Counted from the first letter of the stretch, positions 1 through 9,331 are shown. The stretch is DNA of 54,428 nucleotides from an uncultured Collinsella sp. (GCA_905194675.1 CAJJTG010000011.1:1-54428); one strand, 5' to 3'. Translations and numbers: made by a program. The notes: a model not told the origin generated them from the letters alone.

Positions 1-268
1 AGCACTTAATGTGCTTTCCGTCTTGCGCAGGACTGTAGAGCAGCAAACTTAACCCGCCCCGGCCCCCGATGGTCACAGACCGGCGGGGTAGACCGGTTAG
101 ATGGGTCTTTGATGCATGGGTGGTCTGTGCTCGTGCAAATGGGTATCATATTTTGGTTATTGCATCGACTCTGTGATGCATGTTTGTACGTTCCCGGCGG
201 TCGGTTTGCCAGAAGCGCCCCGTCGGTTGTTCCAGACACGTTTCGAAGAAAGGAAACAACACTCACCT
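1..268. other. Upstream region of rnj, no gene seen
   Basis: No convincing gene lies here. A 5-bp hairpin (AGCAC, 5-base loop, GTGCT) at 1-15 may be the end of a preceding terminator, but it lacks a clear T run. Open frames crossing this region show no family resemblance. I see no strong sigma-70 promoter; TATCAT at 144-149 is a possible -10 element without a good -35 partner. Confidence 0.4.
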
Positions 269-1939
269 ATGGCAGCTAAAAAATCATCTCCCTTGAAGAT
301 CATTCCGCTTGGCGGCCTTGACGGCATCGGCAAGAACATGACGGTCTTCGAGTGCGGCGACGACATGGTGCTCGTCGACGCCGGCCTTATGTTCCCGGAT
401 GACTCCCAGCCCGGTATCGACCTGGTGCTTCCCGACTACACCTATGTTCTTGAGAACGAGGAGAAGCTCCGCGGCATCATCGTCACCCACGGCCACGAGG
501 ACCACACCGGTTCGCTTCCGTATCTGCTGCAGGACCTCAACAATAAGGTGCCCATCTTCTCGAGCAAGCTGACGCTCGGCTTTATCGAGGGCAAGCTCTC
601 CGAGTTCCGCATCCGCGCACCCAAGTTCCGTGAGGTCAAGGGCGGCAGCCATGTCAACCTCGGCGGCATCTCGCTCGACTTCTTCTCGATGACGCACTCC
701 ATCCCCGGCGCTCTGGGCGTGTTCATTCGCACCAACCAGGGCACCGTTATGCACACCGGCGACTTTAAGCTCGACCAGACGCCCATCGACGGCGTCACGC
801 CCGACTATGCCGCTATCAGCCGTTTTGCCAAGCAGGGCATCGACCTGCTGCTTTCCGACTCCACCAATGCCACGGTTCCCGGCTTTACCAAGTCCGAGGC
901 CGAGGTTGGTCCCAACCTGTTGCACGCCATCAAGAACGCCCCGGGTCGCGTGTTCGTCGCGTCGTTCTCGAGCCACATCCATCGTCTGCAGCAGATCTGC
1001 GATGCCGCCCGCAAGTGCGGCCGCAAGGTCGTCGTGACCGGTCGCTCCATGCTCACGAACACCCGCGTGGCGCGTGAGCTGGGCTACCTCAACATCGATG
1101 ACGCCGATATCATCGATGCCTTCGATATCGATAACCTGCCCGACGATAAGATTGTCGTCATGTGCACCGGTTCGCAGGGCGAGCCGCTGTCGGCCCTGTC
1201 CCGCATGGCCAATGGCGAGCACAAGACGCTCTCCATCCACGAGGGCGATACCGTTATCCTTTCGGCAACTCCCGTTCCTGGCAACGAGAAGGCCGTCCAG
1301 CAGGTCGTCAACAGCCTGGCCAAGCTCGGCTGCGACGTGTGGGATAAGAACCGCGCTCTCGTCCACGTCTCGGGTCACGGTAGCCAGGAGGAGCTCAAGC
1401 TCCTGATGGCCATGGCCAAGCCCACGTACTTTATGCCGGTTCACGGTGAGGCCGTGCATCTGCGCGCCCATGCGCAGCTGGCCCGCAAGATGGGCATCAA
1501 GGACGATCATATCTTTATCCTCGATAACGGCGACACGCTCGAGATGCGCGGTGGTATCGTCAAGCGCGGTACGCCCGTCGAGTCCGGTGTCGTTTACGTC
1601 GACGGCCTGCGTATCGGCGATACCGACCCCATCGTCCTGCGCGATCGCCAGAAGCTCGCCAACGACGGTATGGTCACGGCCGTTGCCATCGTCTCCCTCA
1701 AACACAAGAAGATCGAGGCCATCGAGTTCTCGGGCCGCGGCGTCTCGTTTGCCATCGACGACCAGTTCTCCGAGGATGCCTCCGCGTCCATTATGAAGAC
1801 GATCGAGAAGGGTAAGTTTAGCTTTACCAGCAGCGGTTCCGATGCCATTCGCAAGGCCGTGCGCGATTCGCTCTCTAACTTTATCTGGAGCCGTACGCGC
1901 ACCCGTCCGATGATCATCCCGGTCGTCATGGAGGTTTAG
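269..1939 (+). CDS. rnj: Ribonuclease J
   Basis: Cytoplasmic RNase J of 556 residues, a metallo-beta-lactamase/beta-CASP nuclease with 5'-to-3' exonuclease and endonuclease activity used in mRNA decay and rRNA maturation. The zinc-binding HGHEDH signature is at residues 74-79, followed by the beta-CASP segment and a C-terminal domain, so the length is normal for the family. The ATG at 269 is chosen because AAGGAAAC lies about 10 bases upstream and the protein then starts MAAKKSSPLKIIPLGGLDGI as homologues do. A longer in-frame start at 116 would add unconserved residues. The next gene, ftsK, begins one base after the stop, so the two are probably co-transcribed. Family assignment is very secure; which J paralogue it is cannot be told from one copy. 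Confidence 0.96.
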   Translation: MAAKKSSPLKIIPLGGLDGIGKNMTVFECGDDMVLVDAGLMFPDDSQPGIDLVLPDYTYVLENEEKLRGIIVTHGHEDHTGSLPYLLQDLNNKVPIFSSKLTLGFIEGKLSEFRIRAPKFREVKGGSHVNLGGISLDFFSMTHSIPGALGVFIRTNQGTVMHTGDFKLDQTPIDGVTPDYAAISRFAKQGIDLLLSDSTNATVPGFTKSEAEVGPNLLHAIKNAPGRVFVASFSSHIHRLQQICDAARKCGRKVVVTGRSMLTNTRVARELGYLNIDDADIIDAFDIDNLPDDKIVVMCTGSQGEPLSALSRMANGEHKTLSIHEGDTVILSATPVPGNEKAVQQVVNSLAKLGCDVWDKNRALVHVSGHGSQEELKLLMAMAKPTYFMPVHGEAVHLRAHAQLARKMGIKDDHIFILDNGDTLEMRGGIVKRGTPVESGVVYVDGLRIGDTDPIVLRDRQKLANDGMVTAVAIVSLKHKKIEAIEFSGRGVSFAIDDQFSEDASASIMKTIEKGKFSFTSSGSDAIRKAVRDSLSNFIWSRTRTRPMIIPVVMEV

Positions 1940-1940
1940 T

Positions 1941-4721
1941 TTGGCGCGCGGATCTGCAAAAAACGCCAAAGGCAATAAGGCCAATAACCAACCGGCATCT
2001 GCTAAGGGTGCCGGTTCCCATCTGCGTGCCAATAAGGGCCACGAGTCCGAGTTTGATGAGTTTGAGCCCCTGGTCGAGCCTTCGGCCAATCGCGATATCG
2101 CCGGTGTGGTCATCGCCGTTTTGGCGATCGCGTCCTTCATTGCCGTGATCTCTCCGGCAACAGCGCCCGTGACGGCTGCGGTTGCCGGTTTCTACCACCT
2201 GGGCTTTGGTCTGGGCGCCTACGTGCTGCCGATCGTCATCTTGCTGTTTGCCGCCACGCTCTTTTTGGGTGAGGACTCGCCGCTCAACGTGCGCTCTGTT
2301 GCGGGCGGCGCCTTGGTCTTTATCGCCGTCGTCTCCATTCTTTCGCTGATGGTGCCGGGCACGAGCGATTCGTGCGACCTTATGTTTACGCCGCAGAACC
2401 TTTCCGTGTCGGGCGGCTACATTGGCGCCTTTATCGCAAGTGCCTTGCAAAACGCCTTGGGTAAACCTATCGCCATGGTTGTCTTGCTGGGGCTTGTCGT
2501 CGTTGGTTTGGTCATTATCGGCTTTTCGGTGGGTGGCGTTTTGCGCTCCGCACGCGATCGCGCTGCCGATTTTGCCGAGCGTCGACGTGCCGATGTCAAT
2601 GCGAGCCCGTGGGGCGATGAAGAGGCCCTGTCTGTTCCCGGCGTCGCTTGTCCGCACCTGAGCATTTTGCGCCAGAAGGGGACTGACGCCGCGGTGACCA
2701 CGGTCATGGGTGGCGATGTCGACCCGGTTTTGGATGACGACGAGGACGATGACCCGTTTGTCGACGTATCCGAGTCGGTTGAAGCCGAGCGGGCCAAGAC
2801 CACGCTGCTGCCGCGCCGTCATGCCAAGAAGGGCAAGACTGCGCCTAAGCTCAATACGAGTGAGCCCGACCCGTCTTGGTCCGATAGCGAGATTGAGCTC
2901 ACCGAGGGCGATGACGAGGACGACGAGGCTCCGATTGAGACCGCAAAGACAACTTTGCTGCCGCGTCGCCATGCAAAGCGCGGCCAGGTCACCGGACAGC
3001 TTTCGATGGAGGACGATCCGGACAAGGTTGACGAGTCCGAGCCGCCGTTTTCCGTGAATCCCGTCTCGGCCGCCCCCCAGATCCCCGACTTCCTGAAGCA
3101 CCCCAAGGTCGCTGACGCCTCAACCTCTACGGCCTCTGCCGCTCCTGCTGCGGCTGACAATGGGGGAGCGAGCGACACCGCAACTGACGCCGAGGGCGAA
3201 GAAGAGGACGGCCTCAAGCTTCCGCCGCTCGAAATCCTGCATGCCAACCCGCAGTCGGCTTCCGCTGCGTCTTCGGACAAGGAGCTGGAGCAGACCGCTG
3301 AGTCACTGCAATCCACCTTGCTTGAGTTTGGCCGCAGTGCCCGCGTGGTCGGCTGGATCGCCGGCCCCACGGTGACGACCTTTAAGCTGCAGCCCGGTGA
3401 GGGCGAGCGTGTGAGCAAAATCTCGAGCCTCGAGGACGATATCGCGCTTTCGCTCGCTGCCCAGTCGGTGCGTATCTTTGCCCCGATCCCCGGCACCTCG
3501 CTCGTGGGCATCGAGATTCCCAACCGCAAGCGCCAGAACGTCAATCTGGGCGACGTGCTGCCCTATGTGAAGGGCGGTCCGCTCGAGCTCGCTATCGGCC
3601 GTGACGCCGAGGGCACGCCGGTCGTCGCCGACCTCGCCAAGATGCCTCACCTGTTGATCGCCGGTACGACTGGTTCTGGTAAGTCGGTGATGATCAACTC
3701 CATCATCACGACCTTGCTCATGCGCGCCCTTCCCGAGGACGTTCGCCTGATTATGGTCGACCCCAAGCGCGTCGAGCTTGCGGGCTATAACGGTCTGCCG
3801 CATCTCTATGTGCCCGTGGTGACCGAGCCTAAGCAGGCCGCGAGCGCTCTGCAATGGGCTGTGTCCGAGATGGAGCGTCGCCTGAAGGTTTTCGAGCGTC
3901 TCAACGTGCGTAAGATCTCGACCTACAATGAAAAGCAGGCCGCCGGCGAGTTTGAGCATTACGACAACCCGCCGCAAAAGATGCCCTACCTGGTCATCAT
4001 CATCGACGAGCTTTCGGACCTGATGATGGTCGCCGGTAAGGATGTCGAGGCCTCGATCGTGCGTATTGCACAGCTGGGCCGTGCCGCCGGTATTCATCTT
4101 ATCGTGGCCACGCAGCGCCCCAGCTCCAACGTGGTGACGGGCCTCATCAAGGCCAACATCACCAACCGCATCGCCTTTAACGTCGCCACGGGCATCGACT
4201 CGCGCGTCATCATCGACCAGATGGGCGCCGAGAAGCTCACCGGTTTGGGCGACATGCTGTTCTCCAAGGTCGACTGGGGCAAGCCCCGCCGTATCCAGGG
4301 CTGCTTTGTCTCGGACGACGAAATCAACGAGATTGTCGAGTTCGTCAAGTCGCAGAGCGAGCCCGACTACCACGAGGAGATTCTGTCCGCCGTGGCGCCC
4401 GCTTCCATGTCCATGGCTGGTGGCGGCGGCATTGTCCGCACCGGAGTCGCCGAGCCGCAAGACGATGATCCGCTCATTTGGGAAGCCGCCCATATTGTGG
4501 TGGAATCGCAGCTGGGCTCCACATCTGGCCTGCAACGCCGCCTGAAGGTTGGCTATGCGCGTGCCGGGCGTATTATGGACATGCTGGAAGAAAAGGGTGT
4601 CGTCGGCCCGCCCGACGGTTCCAAGCCGCGCGAGGTCCTGTTGGACGAGGAGGGGCTTGCCGCGCTGGAATCTGTCGACGCCGAGATGGCACGTGAAGAT
4701 CGTGAGTTTGGAGGATTCTGA
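1941..4721 (+). CDS. ftsK: DNA translocase FtsK/SpoIIIE
   Basis: Membrane-anchored dsDNA translocase (926 aa) that pumps chromosome ends through the closing septum. Residues about 50-205 hold four hydrophobic segments, and about 206-430 form an acidic low-complexity linker. The motor follows, with Walker A GTTGSGKS at 575-582 and Walker B LVIIIDEL near 684. The C-terminal winged-helix gamma domain that reads KOPS-like sequences spans about 850-912. The start is TTG at 1941; GGAGG at 1930-1934 supports it. The linker carries the peptide AKTTLLPRRHAK twice, at 285-296 and 335-346, which is unusual (see findings). The stop overlaps the next ATG by one base, indicating translational coupling. Confidence 0.96.
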   Translation: MARGSAKNAKGNKANNQPASAKGAGSHLRANKGHESEFDEFEPLVEPSANRDIAGVVIAVLAIASFIAVISPATAPVTAAVAGFYHLGFGLGAYVLPIVILLFAATLFLGEDSPLNVRSVAGGALVFIAVVSILSLMVPGTSDSCDLMFTPQNLSVSGGYIGAFIASALQNALGKPIAMVVLLGLVVVGLVIIGFSVGGVLRSARDRAADFAERRRADVNASPWGDEEALSVPGVACPHLSILRQKGTDAAVTTVMGGDVDPVLDDDEDDDPFVDVSESVEAERAKTTLLPRRHAKKGKTAPKLNTSEPDPSWSDSEIELTEGDDEDDEAPIETAKTTLLPRRHAKRGQVTGQLSMEDDPDKVDESEPPFSVNPVSAAPQIPDFLKHPKVADASTSTASAAPAAADNGGASDTATDAEGEEEDGLKLPPLEILHANPQSASAASSDKELEQTAESLQSTLLEFGRSARVVGWIAGPTVTTFKLQPGEGERVSKISSLEDDIALSLAAQSVRIFAPIPGTSLVGIEIPNRKRQNVNLGDVLPYVKGGPLELAIGRDAEGTPVVADLAKMPHLLIAGTTGSGKSVMINSIITTLLMRALPEDVRLIMVDPKRVELAGYNGLPHLYVPVVTEPKQAASALQWAVSEMERRLKVFERLNVRKISTYNEKQAAGEFEHYDNPPQKMPYLVIIIDELSDLMMVAGKDVEASIVRIAQLGRAAGIHLIVATQRPSSNVVTGLIKANITNRIAFNVATGIDSRVIIDQMGAEKLTGLGDMLFSKVDWGKPRRIQGCFVSDDEINEIVEFVKSQSEPDYHEEILSAVAPASMSMAGGGGIVRTGVAEPQDDDPLIWEAAHIVVESQLGSTSGLQRRLKVGYARAGRIMDMLEEKGVVGPPDGSKPREVLLDEEGLAALESVDAEMAREDREFGGF

Positions 4722-6232
4722 TGGCTGCACGCTTTGGTGACATGCTGCTCGAGCAGCGTCGCCGAATGGGCCTTTCCATTCAGCAGGTCGCCAACACCAT
4801 CAAAATCAGGCCGCAGATCATCGAGTTTTTCGAGACCGGTAACTTTGCTTCGATGCCGCCGCGCGGCTATGCGCAGGGCATGATTTCGAGCTATGCTCGT
4901 TTTTTGGGCCTCAATCCGCGCGAGGTCGTCAATGCCTACTTTGACGAACTGATGGCATACGAACGCGAGACGTCGCAGCAGGGCGGTCGTTTCCAGGACG
5001 CCGCCGGCTACGTCAATTCGCGTTCCTCTGTCGATAACGGGCGCTTCCTGATGGTTCAGGGCGGTCGTTCGACTCGCTATGGACAGCGTCCTCAGCAGGC
5101 CGGTTATATTACCGAGACGGGTTCGGGCGAGGAGATTCGCTCGCAGCGTGACCGGTTCCGCAGTACGCCGATGCCCGAGGACCGTGCACTTCCCGCTGCC
5201 CGCGGCGTGGCGCGTGACCCTCGTGCCGGCTACGGCGACGGCGGCTATTCCGATCGCGGTCACCGTGGTATCTCCACCGGACGCTCTCGCAGTGGCTATG
5301 CGGACGCCGATACCACGCAGGTGACGCCGCGTCTTCGCTCTCAACCACAGCCGTATGGCCAGCGCTCTTCGGCTCCGCGTGCGGGCCAGCGTGGCTATCA
5401 AGGCCGCGGTGAACTTGCGCCCCGCTCGGGTCAGCGCAGCCTTCAGGGCCAGGGTGGCTATTGCGGCCGTTCCGATAGCAATCGTGGCCGTATGCCTCAG
5501 GGAGGCGGCCGCAGCAGTTCCAGTCGTGGACGCGGCGGTTCCCGTGCTCCTCAAAACAACGGGCTCGATCCGCGTATCGTCTACGCCGGTATCGGTGCCG
5601 TGGCGTTGCTGCTGATCGTGCTCATCGTGGTACTTCTGCGCGGCTGCGCATCTTCGACGCCCGAGACCACGCCCGAGACGCCCGCTGTTACCAAGACGAC
5701 GACCAAGAAGTCTTCTAAGAAGACCGAAACGGTCGACGAGGACGAAGACACCGATGAGGCGACGGATGAGTCGACCGGTTCGGACGCCACCAAGACGACG
5801 GCTAAAAAGGAAGAGAACGAGGCAACGAAGGTCAAGGTCTCCGTTGCCAAGGGAAAGACCGCGTGGATTGAGGTCAAGGTCGACGGAAAGTCGGTCTATG
5901 GCGCCCAGGCGACTGGCCCCTTTGAGCAGGAGTACACGCCCGAGTCCTCGATCGAGATCACCACGTCCAAGCCTTCCGATGTCACCGTTACCAAGAATGG
6001 CGAAAAGGTCCGTTACGATACCAAGACTTCGGGCGTGGCGCGTGTGACGATCACCGTTCCCAAGAAGGAGACGACCGATTCCGAGAATGGTGAAAGTTCT
6101 GATGGTGCCGACACCACCGACGGTACCGACACCACCGACGGCACCGATGCCCAGTCCACGGATGGCGCCGATGCCGCAACTGACGGTCAGACGCCCACCG
6201 ATTCTACCGACTATTCGTACGATAGCTATTAA
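4721..6232 (+). CDS. RodZ-like HTH membrane protein (HTH_25/DUF4115)
   Basis: Predicted bitopic membrane protein of 503 residues. An N-terminal RodZ-type helix-turn-helix (about 1-85, starting MAARFGDMLLEQRRRMGLSI) is followed by a cytoplasmic linker of about 190 residues rich in Arg, Gly, Ser and Gln. One transmembrane helix follows at about 287-308 (VALLLIVLIVVLLRG), then an acidic Thr-rich stretch and an extracytoplasmic DUF4115-like beta domain (about 360-450). The tail repeats Asp-Gly-Thr-Asp. RodZ links MreB to the elongation machinery in rods. Whether this protein does so is inference, since no mreB is in the window. The RG-rich linker is much longer than in classical RodZ. It is coupled to ftsK, suggesting a division or cell-shape role. 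Confidence 0.85.
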   Translation: MAARFGDMLLEQRRRMGLSIQQVANTIKIRPQIIEFFETGNFASMPPRGYAQGMISSYARFLGLNPREVVNAYFDELMAYERETSQQGGRFQDAAGYVNSRSSVDNGRFLMVQGGRSTRYGQRPQQAGYITETGSGEEIRSQRDRFRSTPMPEDRALPAARGVARDPRAGYGDGGYSDRGHRGISTGRSRSGYADADTTQVTPRLRSQPQPYGQRSSAPRAGQRGYQGRGELAPRSGQRSLQGQGGYCGRSDSNRGRMPQGGGRSSSSRGRGGSRAPQNNGLDPRIVYAGIGAVALLLIVLIVVLLRGCASSTPETTPETPAVTKTTTKKSSKKTETVDEDEDTDEATDESTGSDATKTTAKKEENEATKVKVSVAKGKTAWIEVKVDGKSVYGAQATGPFEQEYTPESSIEITTSKPSDVTVTKNGEKVRYDTKTSGVARVTITVPKKETTDSENGESSDGADTTDGTDTTDGTDAQSTDGADAATDGQTPTDSTDYSYDSY

Positions 6233-6258
6233 GCCGCTCGTACGCGAAAGGAAACATC

Positions 6259-6756
6259 ATGGCTAAAGATTCCAGCTTCGACGTCGTGTCCGAGGTCAAT
6301 ATGCAAGAGGTCGACAACGCCTTCCAGCAGACCACGCGCGAGATTTCCCAGCGCTATGACCTGAAGGATTCCGGCGCCACGATTGAGCTTTCGAAGGGCG
6401 ACAAGCTCTTTACGATCAACGCCCCGGCCGACTTTGTCTCCAAGCAGATCATCGATGTCCTGAGCTCCAAGCTCATCAAGCGCGGCATCGACCTCAAGGC
6501 TGTTTCGTGGGATGCTCCGCAGGCGGCATCGGGCGGCACCGTGCGCGTGCTCGGCCATATCGTCGAGGGTATCGACCAGGCGACCGCCAAGAAGATCAAC
6601 AAGGACATCAAGGACCAAAAGCTCAAGGTCAAGGTGACCATCGAAGCTGACAAGCTGCGTGTTTCCTCTGCTTCGAAGGACGCGTTGCAGACCGTGATTC
6701 AGTTCCTGCGCGACCAGGACTACGGCCAGCCGCTGCAGTTCACCAACTACCGCTAA
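6259..6756 (+). CDS. yajQ: YajQ-family nucleotide-binding protein
   Basis: A 165-residue YajQ/UPF0234 protein made of two ferredoxin-like halves. Family members bind nucleotides, and in Xanthomonas one is a cyclic-di-GMP effector. The start MAKDSSFDVVSEVNMQEVDN, the internal RYDLKDSGA and the C-terminal LRDQDYGQPLQFTNYR are typical. GAAAGGAAAC lies before the ATG. The role in this organism is unknown; the position between a cell-shape gene and rimO says little. Confidence 0.92.
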   Translation: MAKDSSFDVVSEVNMQEVDNAFQQTTREISQRYDLKDSGATIELSKGDKLFTINAPADFVSKQIIDVLSSKLIKRGIDLKAVSWDAPQAASGGTVRVLGHIVEGIDQATAKKINKDIKDQKLKVKVTIEADKLRVSSASKDALQTVIQFLRDQDYGQPLQFTNYR

Positions 6757-6783
6757 TATCATTCGAAAGGACCGCTCTCCAAC

Positions 6784-8133
6784 ATGGATACACCGTTGGG
6801 CTCCGTGCTCTACATCACCCTCGGGTGCGCCAAGAACGAGGTCGATACCGACCGCATGCGTTCTCTTTTGACCGCCGCAGGCTACGAGGAGGCATTCGAC
6901 CCGCAGGAGGCCGATATCGCCATCGTCAATACGTGCTCGTTCCTCGCCTCCGCAACGTCCGAGAGCATCGAGATCACGCTCGAGCTCGCCAACGAGGTGC
7001 AGGACGGCGTTCGTTCTTGCCCCATCGTCATGTGCGGCTGTGTGCCGTCGCGCTATGGCGACGACCTGCCTGACGAGCTGCCCGAGGTCGCTGCCTTTGT
7101 GAAGGCCGACGAGGAAGACGGCATCGTGGCAGTCATCGATGGCGTGCTGGGTGTCGAGCGTGAGATCGCGGCCTATATCCCTCAGGTCAAGCGTACCGTC
7201 GAGGGTGCCGTTGCCTACGTCAAGATTTCCGATGGCTGCAATCGTTTTTGCAGCTTCTGCATGATCCCCTATATTCGCGGTCGTTATCACTCGCGCAATG
7301 CCGAGAGCATTATTTCTGAGGTGCGCGACCTGGTTGCCGGTGGCGTGCGCGAGATCGTGCTGATCGGCCAGGACACGGGCATCTGGGGCACCGACTTTGC
7401 TGATGAGGACGTCGCCGAGGGCTCGCCGCGCAATCTGGCGCAGCTGCTGCGTGCCGTCGCCGAGGCCGTGCGCCCGCAGAACGTCTGGGTCCGCGTGCTC
7501 TACCTGCAGCCCGAGGGCATGACCGATGAGCTCATCGAGACGATTCGCGATACGCCCGAGGTGCTTCCCTATATCGATATCCCCGTGCAGCACTGCGACG
7601 CGCGCATTCTCAAGGCTATGCGCCGTTCTGGTTCGCGCCAGGAGCTCGAGGACCTGTTCCGCGACCTGCGCGAGCGCATCCCCGGCATCGTGATCCGTTC
7701 CACGGCCATGGTCGGCTTCCCGACCGAGACCGACGACGAGTTCCGCGACCTTATCGACTTTATGGACACCGTCGGCTTTGACTACACGAGCGTCTTTGCC
7801 TACTCGCAGGAGGAGGGCAGCCTGGCCGCTAAGATGGAGGGTCAGGTCGACGAAGAGGTCAAGCTCGAGCGCGCCCAGGAGGCCATGGACCTGGCTGAGT
7901 CGCTCGGTTTTGCCGCCACCGCCGCACATGTGGGCGAGCGCGCCCAGGTGATCGTCGACGGTATCGAAGAAACCGAGGACGGCGCCGAGCTGATCGGCCA
8001 TGCCTGGTTCCAGGCGCCCGATTCCGATGGCGCGGTGCATCTGGACGCCAGCGAGGCGTCCGTGGGTGATATTCTGACCGTCGAGTTTACCGATAGCTTC
8101 TGCTATGAGCTTATCGGACATGTTGTGGAGTAG
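6784..8133 (+). CDS. rimO: Ribosomal protein S12 methylthiotransferase RimO
   Basis: Radical-SAM methylthiotransferase (449 aa) that adds a methylthio group to an aspartate of ribosomal protein S12. The N-terminal UPF0004 domain supplies three cysteines (TLGCAKNEVD, NTCSFL, CGCVPSR) for one 4Fe-4S cluster. The radical-SAM motif is CNRFCSFC, followed by IPYIRGRYHSR. A TRAM domain closes the protein. RimO rather than MiaB is chosen from the LGCAKN start and the NTCSFL context; a distinct MiaB is encoded at 14767. The AAAGGA upstream of the ATG is somewhat distant (about 12 bases). It is followed by pgsA after nine bases. Confidence 0.93.
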   Translation: MDTPLGSVLYITLGCAKNEVDTDRMRSLLTAAGYEEAFDPQEADIAIVNTCSFLASATSESIEITLELANEVQDGVRSCPIVMCGCVPSRYGDDLPDELPEVAAFVKADEEDGIVAVIDGVLGVEREIAAYIPQVKRTVEGAVAYVKISDGCNRFCSFCMIPYIRGRYHSRNAESIISEVRDLVAGGVREIVLIGQDTGIWGTDFADEDVAEGSPRNLAQLLRAVAEAVRPQNVWVRVLYLQPEGMTDELIETIRDTPEVLPYIDIPVQHCDARILKAMRRSGSRQELEDLFRDLRERIPGIVIRSTAMVGFPTETDDEFRDLIDFMDTVGFDYTSVFAYSQEEGSLAAKMEGQVDEEVKLERAQEAMDLAESLGFAATAAHVGERAQVIVDGIEETEDGAELIGHAWFQAPDSDGAVHLDASEASVGDILTVEFTDSFCYELIGHVVE

Positions 8134-8142
8134 GAGAGCGTC

Positions 8143-8781
8143 GTGGCAAACGAGAGCAATAAGGAACTGACGAGTGTTTGGACGCCCGCCAACATCGTGA
8201 CGTGCGTTCGCATCGTCTTTATCCCAGTGTTCATGATCGTGTCGGCGCTGTCTCACACGAGCGTTGCCGGTACGGACTGGAGCACCTTCGACGGCCCGCT
8301 CGCCGCCGCCGCCTTTATTCTGTACGTTATCCTGTCGTGCACCGATAAGGTCGACGGCTATCTGGCGCGCTCGCGCAACGAGATCACCGACTTCGGTAAG
8401 TTCTTGGACCCCATCGCCGACAAGCTACTCGTGTTCTCGGCCCTGCTGCTGTTCCTCGATTTTGGCGCGGTGACCGTGTGGTCCGTGTTCATTATCTTGT
8501 TCCGCGAGCTGTTGGTGAGCGCCCTTCGCATGGTCGCGAGTGCGGCCGGTGTGGTCATTGCCGCCGATAAGCTCGGCAAGTACAAGACGGCGACCACGAT
8601 GGTCTCCATCTGCGGCTACCTGTGCGTCTTTGCGATGACCGGCCTCCAGTTGGGGCCTGCGGAGCTGTTGCTCGGTGTCTATGGCGTTTCACGCTTCCTG
8701 TACGCTGTTGCCGTTGTCCTGACCGTTATCTCGGGCGCCCAGTACTTCTGGAACTGCCGCAAGATCGTCTTTTCGGTTTAG
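8143..8781 (+). CDS. pgsA: CDP-diacylglycerol--glycerol-3-phosphate 3-phosphatidyltransferase
   Basis: Integral membrane enzyme (212 aa) that makes phosphatidylglycerol phosphate from CDP-diacylglycerol and glycerol 3-phosphate. The CDP-alcohol phosphatidyltransferase signature is complete: DKVDGYLAR, then eight residues, G-x3-D-x3-D (GKFLDPIAD). About five or six hydrophobic segments are visible. GTG at 8143 is the start, with GGAG about six bases upstream. The pgsA-cinA-recA order is common in Gram-positive genomes, which supports PgsA over other alcohol transferases. A second family member occurs at 28995. Confidence 0.93.
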   Translation: MANESNKELTSVWTPANIVTCVRIVFIPVFMIVSALSHTSVAGTDWSTFDGPLAAAAFILYVILSCTDKVDGYLARSRNEITDFGKFLDPIADKLLVFSALLLFLDFGAVTVWSVFIILFRELLVSALRMVASAAGVVIAADKLGKYKTATTMVSICGYLCVFAMTGLQLGPAELLLGVYGVSRFLYAVAVVLTVISGAQYFWNCRKIVFSV

Positions 8782-8793
8782 GTCCTGGTGGGT

Positions 8794-9324
8794 ATGGCGG
8801 ACTCTTTTGAGCAGATTTCCGCACATAACGAGGAGCTGGCGCGCGATATTGTCGAGCGCGCGAGCGCTCGGGGCGTGACGGTTTCTACGGCTGAGTCGCT
8901 GACGGCGGGTATGATCGCCTCGACGATTGCCGATATCCCGGGCGCCTCGGCGGTGCTGCGCGGCTGTGCGGTGACCTATTGCGATGAGATCAAGCATCGT
9001 GTTCTGGGTGTTGAGCAGGAGACGCTCGATCGGTTTAGCGCCGTGTCGCACCAGACGGCGCGCGAGATGGCCGCGGGCTCGCTGGACCTCTATCAGAGCG
9101 ATGTGGCCGTGAGCGCAACGGGCTACGCTGGGCCCGGTGGTGGCACCGAGCAAGACCCCGCCGGCACGTTCTATATTGGCTGGGCGTATCGCGTGGCTGA
9201 TGGGGAAGTGCCGATCGTGGACTCTGTGCGTTGCCACTATGAGGGCGACCGTTCGTGTGTTCGTGCCCATGCGGTCACGGAGGCATTGGGACGCATTGTC
9301 CTTGTGCTCAACTCTATGGAATAG
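8794..9324 (+). CDS. CinA C-terminal domain, nicotinamide-nucleotide amidase
   Basis: Stand-alone PncC/CinA C-terminal domain (176 aa) that deamidates NMN to nicotinic acid mononucleotide in pyridine-nucleotide salvage. Diagnostic segments are TAESLTAGMI, the SAVLRGCAVTY stretch, and SATGYAGPGGG near the substrate pocket. The N-terminal molybdopterin-binding half of full CinA is absent, as in E. coli PncC. Two starts are possible, GTG at 8788 and ATG at 8794; I chose the ATG by codon preference. It lies just before recA, a classic competence-related neighbourhood, but a terminator separates them. Confidence 0.88.
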   Translation: MADSFEQISAHNEELARDIVERASARGVTVSTAESLTAGMIASTIADIPGASAVLRGCAVTYCDEIKHRVLGVEQETLDRFSAVSHQTAREMAAGSLDLYQSDVAVSATGYAGPGGGTEQDPAGTFYIGWAYRVADGEVPIVDSVRCHYEGDRSCVRAHAVTEALGRIVLVLNSME

Positions 9325-9331
9325 GCGTGTT

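Noticed and set aside
116..268. Longer RNase J start
   Set aside because: No ribosome-binding site, and the added 51 residues do not resemble the family; ATG 269 follows AAGGAAAC.
284..2140. 618-codon open frame antisense to rnj
   Set aside because: Shadow of a G+C-rich gene; low-complexity composition and no recognisable domain.
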